From the NCBI GenBank assembly GCA_029051525.1, contig JAIDKG010000092.1, forward strand, positions 1-51,043: a DNA stretch of 51,043 nucleotides. Direction: 5' to 3'. Shown piece by piece: positions 24,776-33,499 of this stretch. The position numbers and the translations under genes were made by a program. Positions within the stretch are counted from its first letter, which is position 1. The number at the start of each line of letters is the position of its first letter. Under the pieces are notes generated by a model. It had not been told where the DNA came from. It saw only the letters and a list, made by a program, of their open reading frames with translations, and searched no databases. The stretch is from Muribaculaceae bacterium (GTDB lineage Bacteria > Bacteroidota > Bacteroidia > Bacteroidales > Muribaculaceae).

Positions 24776-25947
24776 TTAGATTTATCATATTATCGATTCT
24801 GACTATTGTGTCAGTGTCAGGCTCTCATCATCTTTATGGCCGTGATGTCGAAAAATTCACCAAAGAGGTGCAAAGGATTTTTGATGAGCTGGACATGACC
24901 GGACTTGGCGTTGCCGTGGTCAAAGATGACTCTATCATCTATCATCAATCATTCGGTTATCGGCAGTTGCCCACCGACACCACCACAGCCGAACCTCTGG
25001 CCAACGACCATCTGTTTCGCATCGCCTCGATTTCAAAGACATTTATTGCAACCGTAATCATGCAATATATAGAGGAAGGTAAACTTTCACTCAATGATGA
25101 CGCACAGAAATACCTTAATTTTCCGCTTCGGAATCCTCTATACCGCAATATTCCAATCACCATAGAGCAGTTGCTCACACATACGTCAAGTATCAACGAT
25201 TCAAAAAGCTGGTGGAATGTCAATTTTATTGACCCTGGTCAGTACGATGATTATCACAAGTGTTATTCCCGCACCGCTCCGGGCAATGGATATAAGTACT
25301 GTAATATGAATTACACTCTGCTCGGCGCCGTAATCGAGAATATCTCCCGCAACAAATTTTTCAATGAAATCGATTCGCGCATAATGAAGCCTCTGGCTAT
25401 TGGCGGAGGATTCAATTGCAACGACCTCGACAGCTCTAAATTTGTCAGGCTCTACCGATACAAGAAAAACCTGCGGAAATATGTAGAAGACGACGAAGCC
25501 TATCGTCCTTACAATGGCATCATTGACCGGAACTATAAACTTGGCAACGAATTCGGGCTTGCCTACCCCGCATCGGGAATGAAAATCACAACCGGCGATC
25601 TGGCCCGATATATGATGATGCATATGTATGGCGGTGAACTTGACGGCATCCGGATAATCTCTGAAGATAGCGAAAAGCTGATGCAAAAGAATTTCGTCGG
25701 GCGGTATAATTATGGTCTTTCTTTCCGCCATTATTATGACCTTTATCCCGGCAAGACCCTCACAGGTCAGACCGGCGGCGGACATGGCTTGAAAAGCGCA
25801 ATGATTTTTGACCCGAATGAGAAAGTGGGCTTCGTGATAATAAGCAGCGGAAGCAAATCGGATGTCATTGACGGATATGCCGATATACATAAGCCGATAA
25901 TACACCTCGCATACCGCTGGCTGTTTGACTATACACAGCAATACTGA
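24772..25947 (+). CDS. Exported serine hydrolase of the class C beta-lactamase family
   Basis: A 391-aa protein. The start at 24772 (MIRFIILSILTIVSVSG) gives a signal peptide and overlaps the upstream stop. The active site SxxK is S86-I-S-K89, YCN in KYCNMNY is the YxN motif, and TGQTGGGHG near the end is in the position of the KTG-type motif. It should act in the periplasm as a peptidase, esterase or transesterase on cell-wall or glycan esters. A beta-lactamase role is not implied. Its place inside an assembly locus suggests glycan modification or trimming (inference). TGATG coupling links it to the next gene. Confidence 0.85.
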   Translation: MIRFIILSILTIVSVSGSHHLYGRDVEKFTKEVQRIFDELDMTGLGVAVVKDDSIIYHQSFGYRQLPTDTTTAEPLANDHLFRIASISKTFIATVIMQYIEEGKLSLNDDAQKYLNFPLRNPLYRNIPITIEQLLTHTSSINDSKSWWNVNFIDPGQYDDYHKCYSRTAPGNGYKYCNMNYTLLGAVIENISRNKFFNEIDSRIMKPLAIGGGFNCNDLDSSKFVRLYRYKKNLRKYVEDDEAYRPYNGIIDRNYKLGNEFGLAYPASGMKITTGDLARYMMMHMYGGELDGIRIISEDSEKLMQKNFVGRYNYGLSFRHYYDLYPGKTLTGQTGGGHGLKSAMIFDPNEKVGFVIISSGSKSDVIDGYADIHKPIIHLAYRWLFDYTQQY

Positions 25948-27227
25948 TGGCATACCATCTTTTGAGGATAAACAGAATCCCACATCTCACCATATCGATT
26001 GACACCATATTTATTATCGGTGTAATCCTGGTTATGTTTAAATCGAACCGCATCCTATATGCGCGTCCGATTCCTGAGACTGCAATCTATCTTTATAGTA
26101 TTCTCTCCATATTGCTTCTTGTATCAGTACGTTATAAGCAACTGATTCATACATCACGCTTCGTATTCACATGTATGTGCTGGCTGTCGATGATATGGAT
26201 ATATGACCAGTTTTGGGTGGGCAGGCCTACGATATTAAGTCTTCTCACAATAGCTATCACTATTACGACAGGATCCTTGATTGTAATGGTCAACGCTGAT
26301 TTGAGGGATAAGATTCTTTCCGTCTTCATAAAGACTGTAAAAGTTTTAACCGCAATAGCCATTGTGGGTTGGATTATGTTTTTAGCCGGCATCCCTTTGC
26401 CACATTATACCGATACATCCGATCCTTTTTACATACATACAATCTACTTTCTTTTTAATCTTAACGGTTATCCTGAAACACAGATTATTCCGCGTTTCGC
26501 CGGTCAGTTTCTTGAGCCCGGGCATTGTGGCACAATGTGTATATTCATCCTATATATTGAAAAGTTTAATCTCAAAAAAATAGGTAATATTGTCCTTCTA
26601 CTCGGGGTTCTGCTTTCCCTTTCGCTCGCAGCCTACGGATTGCTTGTGGGAGCTGTCATTCTGACTTTATATAATCAACGCCGCTATTTCAGCCTTCTGA
26701 TTATGTTTAGTTTATTCATAGCAATCGGGCTTGGAGCTATGGTATATAATGCAGGTGACAATGCTCTGAATAATGCTATTGTAGCTCGTCTTGAAATGGA
26801 TGAAGATGGCAACATTGCGGGCAACAACCGCACATCGGGCTCATTCGACAGAGCATATGAAAAATTCCTTCAATCCGACAGCATCTGGCTAGGTATCGGC
26901 GCGGATGCCTTTGGAGAGCGTGAAGACGGTTCTGACAATATAACCTTGGGGTGTGCATCTTACAAACGATATTTCTTCCTGCGCGGAATAATCGGCTCAT
27001 CCTTTGTGATATTCTTTCTTTTATTCTACTTATGGAAATATCGGTCAAAACAGGCGTTGGGATTCTTTATAGTCTACCTTACCGCGAATGCTATTCGCGA
27101 TTATCCCACAATGGAGATGTGGATGTATCTCTATCTTATGGCTATTCCATACTTAGGTAAATTCCATCGCCAATCAACCGGTCGAAGTATGCGCCACACG
27201 CTTTCAAGACCTAAGAGCGCGCTCTAA
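25947..27227 (+). CDS. wzy: Wzy-type O-antigen/capsule polymerase candidate
   Basis: A 426-aa protein with about 10-12 hydrophobic segments and one large polar loop around residues 275-330 (NNRTSGSFDRAYEKFLQSD), the pattern of Wzy polymerases. FLEPGHCGTM and GIGADAFGE are short conserved-looking loop motifs. It is the only polymerase-like protein in the locus, which supports the call. Sequence conservation in this family is poor, so the call rests on topology and place. The gene ends in an AGAGCGCGCTCT palindrome (27214-27225). Confidence 0.75.
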   Translation: MAYHLLRINRIPHLTISIDTIFIIGVILVMFKSNRILYARPIPETAIYLYSILSILLLVSVRYKQLIHTSRFVFTCMCWLSMIWIYDQFWVGRPTILSLLTIAITITTGSLIVMVNADLRDKILSVFIKTVKVLTAIAIVGWIMFLAGIPLPHYTDTSDPFYIHTIYFLFNLNGYPETQIIPRFAGQFLEPGHCGTMCIFILYIEKFNLKKIGNIVLLLGVLLSLSLAAYGLLVGAVILTLYNQRRYFSLLIMFSLFIAIGLGAMVYNAGDNALNNAIVARLEMDEDGNIAGNNRTSGSFDRAYEKFLQSDSIWLGIGADAFGEREDGSDNITLGCASYKRYFFLRGIIGSSFVIFFLLFYLWKYRSKQALGFFIVYLTANAIRDYPTMEMWMYLYLMAIPYLGKFHRQSTGRSMRHTLSRPKSAL

Positions 27228-27263
27228 GCCGATGATTCATAGCACACAACGCTTTAAGATCAT

Positions 27264-28208
27264 ATGTCTGACAATAATGTTTCTATACCTGTTGTTACTG
27301 TAGTCTGTACGGTTTATAATCATGAAAAGTACCTTCGGGCATGCCTTGACGGTTTTGTGATGCAGAAGACCGACTTCCCATTTGTCGCATTGGTACATGA
27401 TGATTGTTCCACCGACAACTCCATAAAGATTATCAAGGAGTATGCCGAAAAATATCCGGATATAATAACACCTATATTTGAAACTGAAAATCAATACTCC
27501 AAGCATGACGGATCGCTTATGCGTGCGATCGACCGACATGTAAAAAGTAAGTATGTGGCTTACTGTGAGGGTGATGATTTCTGGATATGCCCTGACAAAC
27601 TCCAGATGCAAGTTGATTATATGGAGCAGAATCCGGACTGCGCATTATGCTTTCATGATGTGGAGATACTATATGAAGGGAATACTCCTCCCGTGAAATC
27701 TCTTTACAGTCATCTGCACGAAGGCAGATTCTCCGGTGATGAAATAATAAGATGCTGGACTGTGCCCACATGTTCTGCACTGATGCGCTCGGCTCACTAT
27801 CTGTCGCGTCCTTATGACCGCAACTTTGCCGTTGGAGATAATGTGATGTGGCTTAACAGCTTGCAGTATGGCTACGCTTATTGCATCGCTAAAAAAATGG
27901 CTACATATAGGCGACTCGATTCGGGATGGACTCTTGATGAATTCAGAGGGGGGAAGTTAAAAGTGGCCAAAGCATATGAACGGCAAGTGAGGCACCTTAA
28001 CTTACTTCATTCCTATTTCCCGAATGTAGCCGACAAAGGAATTTCCGATTACATTACAGAATATTATGCCCGATTGGCTATAATTTATGGTAGTAATCTA
28101 AATATAAAATTCTTCTCCTCTATCAGAAATGGCCTAAAGGCCGGCGGTCTGGGATATATCAGCCAATTTATGAAAACTGCTCTTTTCTATATTAAGGTCA
28201 GGATATAG
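27264..28208 (+). CDS. Family 2 glycosyltransferase
   Basis: A 314-aa protein with a GT-A fold. VVTVVCTVYNHEKYLRACLDG is the N-terminal nucleotide-sugar-binding signature, VHDDCSTDNS follows, and YCEGDDFW carries the DxD-like metal site. It transfers one sugar to the growing lipid-linked unit on the cytoplasmic side. Donor and acceptor cannot be told from sequence. It is one of only two clear glycosyltransferases here, so the repeat unit may be short or other enzymes lie elsewhere. Confidence 0.9.
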   Translation: MSDNNVSIPVVTVVCTVYNHEKYLRACLDGFVMQKTDFPFVALVHDDCSTDNSIKIIKEYAEKYPDIITPIFETENQYSKHDGSLMRAIDRHVKSKYVAYCEGDDFWICPDKLQMQVDYMEQNPDCALCFHDVEILYEGNTPPVKSLYSHLHEGRFSGDEIIRCWTVPTCSALMRSAHYLSRPYDRNFAVGDNVMWLNSLQYGYAYCIAKKMATYRRLDSGWTLDEFRGGKLKVAKAYERQVRHLNLLHSYFPNVADKGISDYITEYYARLAIIYGSNLNIKFFSSIRNGLKAGGLGYISQFMKTALFYIKVRI

Positions 28209-28263
28209 ACCCTATAATAATCCGAACCACTGTGCATCGTTCTTAGTCAATTATTTAAATCCA

Positions 28264-29418
28264 ATGTATATCCTAATGATTTCCAGGGGAATTCCGACCC
28301 CTCATTACCCCCAATGGGGTTGCTTCGAAAAAGATCAGGCAGAGGCACTGGCCCGGCTTGGACATAAGGTGATCGTAATGAGTATCGACGCCCGCTTTAA
28401 GCGGCATCGCGGCTCATTGGGGCTGCATCATTCCTCTATCAACGGTGTGGAATATTACAATCAAGTCGTTCTGCCGGGGGAATTATTCAGTCGGATTTTA
28501 GGCAGAGAGAGATATTGGGCCACGATTAAACGCAATTACTATATCCGATTGGCTGAGAAAATCATCGCCCTTCATGGACGCCCGGATGTAATATACTCTC
28601 AATTCTTCACAAATACAGCTTTCGGCGTTGATATAAAGAAATCATTCGGTGTACCGCTGGTAGCGATTGAACATTACTCCAAGTTTAATGATTTTACCTT
28701 TACACAACTTGAAAAGAAATGCGCCGCCTACGCATTTCAAGGAGCCGATAAGATTATCGCCGTTGCCGATACACTCGCCCGTAATATCAACAAGTTATTC
28801 AATAAGGATTGTAGTGTGGTGCATAATATGTTTGGGGTCGAATTTGAAGGTAAATTCAATATCTCATCTCGCGACAAGGATAAGCCTTTGGTATTCGTAT
28901 CTACCGCAAGTTTGATATATCGTAAAGGTTTTGATGTACTTATCAATGCCTTTGCCGAGGCTGGTCTCCCTAAAGATAAATGGTGTATGAAAATAATAGG
29001 TTGGGGAGAAGAATATAATAACCTGAAGCGCCAGATATCAGAGCATCATCTACAGAACAATATTCTGTTGCTGGGGAAAATGACAAAATCGCAGATTGTT
29101 GCCGAACTTTCTTCCAGCCATGCATTTATTCTTCCATCCAGAAGTGAGAATTTCTCGGTCGCTGTGCTTGAGGCACTTGCTTTGGGGCTTCCGGTGCTCG
29201 CCACAGAATGCGGTGGCATCAAGGAATGTATCGATGATTCTAACGGTGTAATTGTCCCGGTCGACAACGTGCCGGCATTGGCAGAGGGGATTAAACAGAT
29301 TTATGCCGGTTATGATAATTTCGATAGAGTTGCAATCGCAAGAGATAGCCATCAACGCTTCTCACCACTATCTATCGCCCGACAAATCACCAATATACTG
29401 GAGAGTGTGACAATTTAA
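28264..29418 (+). CDS. Family 4 glycosyltransferase
   Basis: A 384-aa GT-B protein. MYILMISRGIPTPHYPQWGCF begins the N-terminal Rossmann domain (GIPTPHYPQWGCFEKDQAEAL is family-like). The C-terminal domain has KPLVFVSTASLIYRKGFDVL and the EX7E motif in SRSENFSVAVLEALALGLPV. It is a retaining nucleotide-sugar glycosyltransferase. It follows the GT2 gene by 55 bases. The donor is unknown. Confidence 0.9.
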   Translation: MYILMISRGIPTPHYPQWGCFEKDQAEALARLGHKVIVMSIDARFKRHRGSLGLHHSSINGVEYYNQVVLPGELFSRILGRERYWATIKRNYYIRLAEKIIALHGRPDVIYSQFFTNTAFGVDIKKSFGVPLVAIEHYSKFNDFTFTQLEKKCAAYAFQGADKIIAVADTLARNINKLFNKDCSVVHNMFGVEFEGKFNISSRDKDKPLVFVSTASLIYRKGFDVLINAFAEAGLPKDKWCMKIIGWGEEYNNLKRQISEHHLQNNILLLGKMTKSQIVAELSSSHAFILPSRSENFSVAVLEALALGLPVLATECGGIKECIDDSNGVIVPVDNVPALAEGIKQIYAGYDNFDRVAIARDSHQRFSPLSIARQITNILESVTI

Positions 29419-29435
29419 AGAATCAATTATTTCTG

Positions 29436-30062
29436 ATGAAACAACTGGTGATTATAGGAGCCGGCGGGATGGGGCGCACCGTCTATGATATAGCCCGCGA
29501 ATGCGTGGGCTATGGCTCGGAGTTTACGATAAAGGGATTTGTGGATGATAATCTTTTGGCTCTTGACGGATTCGACAATTATCCTCCCGTGTTGGGGAAG
29601 ATTGCGGAGTATCAGCCGGAAGAGGATGATGTGTTTACTTTCTCTATCGGGGGAGATGCCCGTCGGCTCTGCATTGAGAATCTTGTAGGGCGTGGCGCCC
29701 GGTTTATCAACCTTATTCATTCCTCAGCCCGTATAGGGTCGAATGTGAAGTTGGGCGAGGGCAACATCATAGCCGCCTTCACCTCGCTCGGGGCTGACTG
29801 CCGGATCGGCAATTATAATATGATTCAGTCGTATACCGTCATCGGCCATGATGCGGAAATCGGTGATTTCAACCGTATCGACACTCACGTGACATGTGTG
29901 GGGGGAATTAAAATCAAAAATGAGACAACGGTTCATACCGGAGCCGTAATCAACCATAAGGTGACTCTCTTCGACCGGAGCAAGGTCGGCGCGTGCAGCT
30001 TCGTGATCCGCAGCGTAAGGGAGGGTGTCACGGTGCTCGGTGTGCCGGCAAAGAAAATATAA
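29436..30062 (+). CDS. NeuD/PglD-like sugar O/N-acyltransferase
   Basis: A 208-aa protein with a Rossmann-like N-terminal UDP-sugar domain (VIIGAGGMGRTVYDIA) and a left-handed beta-helix C-terminal half of hexapeptide repeats (SSARIGSNVKLGEGNIIAAF). VIGHDAEIGDFNRIDTH carries the probable catalytic His. Homologues acetylate 4-amino sugars such as UDP-bacillosamine precursor (PglD) or sialic acid (NeuD). It directly precedes the acyl-carrier cassette, so the acyl donor might be acyl-ACP made by the neighbours rather than acetyl-CoA (inference). Confidence 0.85.
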   Translation: MKQLVIIGAGGMGRTVYDIARECVGYGSEFTIKGFVDDNLLALDGFDNYPPVLGKIAEYQPEEDDVFTFSIGGDARRLCIENLVGRGARFINLIHSSARIGSNVKLGEGNIIAAFTSLGADCRIGNYNMIQSYTVIGHDAEIGDFNRIDTHVTCVGGIKIKNETTVHTGAVINHKVTLFDRSKVGACSFVIRSVREGVTVLGVPAKKI

Positions 30063-30081
30063 AAATAAAACGACTTGTAAT

Positions 30082-30306
30082 ATGAATGAATTTATTGAGA
30101 AATTCGCTGAGATTTTCGATGATATGGATCCCGCCACTCTGTCGGGCGACACCAATTTCCGTGAACTTGACGACTGGGATTCAATCGCCGGACTGTCGGT
30201 AATCGGCATGGTGGATGAGGAGTATGGAGTGACTTTCGGTGCTGAGGATATGCGTGCTTGCAAAACTATCGCCGACCTCTATAACCGCGTTCAGTCAAAG
30301 AAATGA
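30082..30306 (+). CDS. Acyl carrier protein (first)
   Basis: A 74-aa acidic helical protein. DDWDSIAGL holds the phosphopantetheine Ser (S34) in the usual DS context. The start at 30082 (MNEFIEKFAEIF) was chosen; the frame extends to 30025 inside the previous gene. Its stop overlaps the ATG of the SDR gene (ATGA). It is a dedicated carrier for the acyl cassette 30082-34558 and is distinct from the primary fatty-acid ACP. Confidence 0.88.
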   Translation: MNEFIEKFAEIFDDMDPATLSGDTNFRELDDWDSIAGLSVIGMVDEEYGVTFGAEDMRACKTIADLYNRVQSKK

Positions 30307-31058
30307 GCCTCTCCCCTTTCCGTCTTGACGGCAAACGGATACTGGTCACCGGCGCGTCGTCAGGCATCGGGCGCGCAGCGGCCATCGAATGTGCCCGGGC
30401 CGGTGCGGCGGCATGTATCCTGACAGGGCGTAATGAAGAGGAACTTCATCACACAGCCGAACTGATCCCCTCATCGACTCTGACCGAGATTTGCGTATGC
30501 GACCTGACCGACAGCGCTGCGGTGGAGCGGATGGTAAAGGAGTTTGACTCTATTGATGGAGTGGTGTGCAATGCCGGAATCAACCGGATGCGCACTCTTC
30601 CATTCTGCACTGAAAAGGATCTTGCCGATATTTTCAATGTCAATTGCTTCTCCCCCATTCTCCTTATGAAGCAGCTGATTAAGAAAAAGAGACTCAGTGC
30701 AGGGGCTTCGGTTGTATTCACTGCGTCGATTTCGGGATATTCGAATGTATCGGTGGGCAATAGTGTGTATGGTGCCTCTAAAAGTGCATTGACCGCCTAT
30801 ATGAAATATGCGGCTCTTGAACTTGCTCCAAAGGGTATCCGCTGCAATGCTGTGCATCCCGGTCGAATCGAAACCCCGCTGATTCATAATGGTGTCACCG
30901 ATGATGAGGATATGCGACGCGATATTGAGCGATATCCTCTGCGGCGTTACGGCCGCCCTGAGGAAGTGGCCTATTCTATTGTCTACCTGCTTTCGGATGC
31001 AGCCGCCTGGATTACCGGAACCGATCTGGTGATTGACGGCGGACGGAGTCTGGTATAA
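30303..31058 (+). CDS. Short-chain dehydrogenase/reductase, FabG-like (first)
   Basis: A 251-aa SDR. VTGASSGIGRAAAIECARAG is the NAD(P) loop, VCNAG the structural motif, and YGASK the catalytic Tyr and Lys, with the preceding Ser in TASIS. Length is standard. In this cassette it likely reduces a 3-ketoacyl-ACP to 3-hydroxyacyl-ACP. ATGA coupling with the ACP supports that. A nucleotide-sugar substrate is the main alternative. Confidence 0.88.
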   Translation: MSLSPFRLDGKRILVTGASSGIGRAAAIECARAGAAACILTGRNEEELHHTAELIPSSTLTEICVCDLTDSAAVERMVKEFDSIDGVVCNAGINRMRTLPFCTEKDLADIFNVNCFSPILLMKQLIKKKRLSAGASVVFTASISGYSNVSVGNSVYGASKSALTAYMKYAALELAPKGIRCNAVHPGRIETPLIHNGVTDDEDMRRDIERYPLRRYGRPEEVAYSIVYLLSDAAAWITGTDLVIDGGRSLV

Positions 31059-31078
31059 TTCACTTATAATAGATCCTT

Positions 31079-31816
31079 ATGATTCTTAAAGATAAAGTTT
31101 GCGTGGTCACCGGTGCCGCTCAGGGCATCGGCAAAGCTATCGCGCTGCACTTGCTCTCCGAGGGAGCGATTGTCTACGGTTGCGACCGTGCCGAAGGATC
31201 GATGGACGGAATGGATGAGGAGACCCCCGCATTCCATCCCCTCTATTTCGATGTCACCGATGCGCAGGGAGCCAAAAACGCCATGATGGCGGTCAAGAAG
31301 GCCGAGGGACGAATTGATGTGCTGGTCAATAACGCCGGTGTGGTATTCAATAAGAAAATCGGAATGATCACACGCGATGAGACCGAACTGATGTTTCGCG
31401 TGAATGTGATTGCCGTGATTGAACTCATCCAGCTCGTATCGCGCATCATGGGGCGCACCGGTGGTGGCTCTATCGTGAATATCGCTTCGGTGACGGCGGT
31501 GTTGGGTTCGGCCGGTCAGTCGGCCTATTCGGCCACAAAGGGTGCAATCATCTCTTTCACGAAATCGGCGGCCAAGGAACTTGCCCCGCAGGGGGTGCGC
31601 GTAAATGCCGTGGCTCCGGGCATCGTGCATACCGAACGTTTTGAGGAACTCTATGAAGCCTCGGGCGACAAAATCGACACCCGCATCGGGCGCATTGCGC
31701 TCGGCCGACTCGGTGAGCCGGAAGATGTGGCCAAGGCTGTGGCATTCCTCGCCTCCGATCAGGCATCCTATATCTCGGGGCAGATCCTCGGGGTGGATGG
31801 ATGCGCTTCTATCTGA
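31079..31816 (+). CDS. Short-chain dehydrogenase/reductase, FabG-like (second)
   Basis: A 245-aa SDR. VTGAAQGIGKAIALHLLSEG is the cofactor loop, VNNAG the structural motif, and YSATKGA the catalytic Tyr-x3-Lys, with Ser in NIASVTAV. It is closer to canonical FabG than the upstream SDR. Two reductases in one small cassette suggest two reduction steps or two chain positions. The frame downstream (31801) overlaps the end of this gene. Confidence 0.88.
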   Translation: MILKDKVCVVTGAAQGIGKAIALHLLSEGAIVYGCDRAEGSMDGMDEETPAFHPLYFDVTDAQGAKNAMMAVKKAEGRIDVLVNNAGVVFNKKIGMITRDETELMFRVNVIAVIELIQLVSRIMGRTGGGSIVNIASVTAVLGSAGQSAYSATKGAIISFTKSAAKELAPQGVRVNAVAPGIVHTERFEELYEASGDKIDTRIGRIALGRLGEPEDVAKAVAFLASDQASYISGQILGVDGCASI

Positions 31817-31836
31817 GAAACTTAAATAATTCCGAC

Positions 31837-33237
31837 ATGCTTTTGGATATCGACCGTCTCCCCTCTTCAATGACCGTGGCCATTGATTCCTGCGGCAATC
31901 GACTATCGATTGCGGAAGTCACCGCATTGGCCGATAAAATGCGGGAATTACTGCCGCCTCGTTCGCTGCTTTTCCTGCTCACTGCCAATAATGCGGGGGG
32001 AATAGCGTGGATATTGGCATCGCTCTTGTCGGGCAATGTGCCTCTTATCCTCAACGCCCATACTGAAGATTCACTCCTGGAGAATCTCATTTCCACTTAT
32101 CAGCCGCAGTTTATATGTACGCCGGCCGGTATGGCCATGAATCAGCATGGCTCTCCTCTGGCCGGAGATTTCGGCTATGACCTTGTGGCCACGGGAGCTC
32201 CTGCCGCCATGATGCATCAGGAGCTGAGTCATCTTCTCCCCACGTCGGGTTCGACAGGTAGCCCGAAACTGGTGCGCCACATGTACTCCAATATCGAGGC
32301 TGCGGCGCTGAATATCTCCACCTTCTTCGGAATCAAATCTTCCGACCGTCCGCTCATGGTGCTTCCTCTGCACTATACGATGGGGCTCTCGATGGTATTC
32401 AGCCATCTTAAGGCCGGAGCTACAATTCTGATCACCGATGCAAAGATGACCGATCCGGTGTTCTGGCGATTCATGAAGGAGCAGGAGGCCACGAGCTTCA
32501 CCGGCGTGCCGTTCAGTTTCGATGTGCTCGACAAGATGAGATTCTATCGCATGAAACTGCCTCATCTCACATTGCTCACTCAAGGTGGCGGGAAAATGCC
32601 GGAAGCACTCAACCTCCGCTTCGCGGAATATTGCCGCGACAACGGCAAGCAATGGATTGCCACCTATGGTCAGTCGGAGGGTACGGCTCGCATGGCATGG
32701 CTGCCGCCGGAATATGCAATCTCTAAGATGGGAAGCATCGGCATCGCGGTGCCCAACGGACGCCTTTCGCTGCGCGATGCCGACGGCAAGGAGATCACCG
32801 AGTCGCCGGCCACTGGCGAGATGTGCTATGAGGGGCGCAATGTCACCATGGGATATGCGCGCTGCCGTGAGGATCTCGCCAAGGGGGATGAGCGCCACGG
32901 ATTTCTGCCGACTGGCGACATCGCCTATCGCGATGCCGACGGATTCTATTTCATCAAGGGGCGCATGGGGCGCTTCCTCAAACTCTATGGCAATCGTGTG
33001 GGACTCGATGAGTGCGAGCAGATCCTGCGCGGCTGCCTAAGCTGCGAATGCGCATGCACAGGCAACGACACTCTGCTGATAATCCATCTTACCGATGCCG
33101 CGCAGGCCGAAATGGCCAAGGAGACTCTTATGAATGCCATCCATGTGCCGGCCACGGCTATTGAGACGCGCATCTGCGATGCTCTCCCCAAGAATGAGGC
33201 GGGCAAAATACTTTACAGCAAATTAGAGAATGACTAA
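31837..33237 (+). CDS. Adenylate-forming acyl ligase (AMP-dependent synthetase)
   Basis: About 466 aa from the ATG at 31837 (MLLDIDRLPSSM); the frame also opens at 31801, overlapping the upstream stop by 16 bases. LLPTSGSTGSPKLVRHMYSN is the ATP-binding P-loop, TYGQSEGTARMAW the A5 motif, PTGDIAYRDADGFYFIKGR the hinge region, and the C-terminal PKNEAGKILYS supplies the catalytic Lys. It activates a free acid with ATP and probably loads it onto one of the flanking carrier proteins. The fatty or hydroxy acid is unknown. Confidence 0.88.
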   Translation: MLLDIDRLPSSMTVAIDSCGNRLSIAEVTALADKMRELLPPRSLLFLLTANNAGGIAWILASLLSGNVPLILNAHTEDSLLENLISTYQPQFICTPAGMAMNQHGSPLAGDFGYDLVATGAPAAMMHQELSHLLPTSGSTGSPKLVRHMYSNIEAAALNISTFFGIKSSDRPLMVLPLHYTMGLSMVFSHLKAGATILITDAKMTDPVFWRFMKEQEATSFTGVPFSFDVLDKMRFYRMKLPHLTLLTQGGGKMPEALNLRFAEYCRDNGKQWIATYGQSEGTARMAWLPPEYAISKMGSIGIAVPNGRLSLRDADGKEITESPATGEMCYEGRNVTMGYARCREDLAKGDERHGFLPTGDIAYRDADGFYFIKGRMGRFLKLYGNRVGLDECEQILRGCLSCECACTGNDTLLIIHLTDAAQAEMAKETLMNAIHVPATAIETRICDALPKNEAGKILYSKLEND

Positions 33238-33238
33238 T

Positions 33239-33478
33239 ATGGAAAATCTGAATAAATACAATGAGATATTCACCGAGGTATTCGGTGTGAAACCGGAAGC
33301 GCTCGACGCTAATTTCAGCAAGGAGAATGTAGAGTCGTGGGACTCGGTGCATCAGCTCAATCTGGTGACACTCGCCGAGGAGACTTTCGATGTGATGCTT
33401 GACCCTGAGGATATCCTCGCTTTCACGTCATATGAGGCCGGCAAGGAGATTCTGCGCCGTCAGGATGTGGAACTCTAA
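33239..33478 (+). CDS. Acyl carrier protein (second)
   Basis: A 79-aa carrier protein. VESWDSVHQLNLV holds the phosphopantetheine Ser (S36). The start at 33239 (MENLNKYNEIF) is preferred; an ATG at 33230 overlaps the ligase stop and is also possible. It lies between the ligase and the KAS III gene, so it probably carries the activated starter or the condensed product. It is distinct in sequence from the first ACP. Confidence 0.88.
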   Translation: MENLNKYNEIFTEVFGVKPEALDANFSKENVESWDSVHQLNLVTLAEETFDVMLDPEDILAFTSYEAGKEILRRQDVEL

Positions 33479-33499
33479 ACTACCATCCAACATTCGCTT

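Noticed and set aside
24772..25947. The serine hydrolase as an antibiotic-resistance beta-lactamase
   Set aside because: The fold family is broad, and its place in a glycan operon and the motif form do not indicate resistance.
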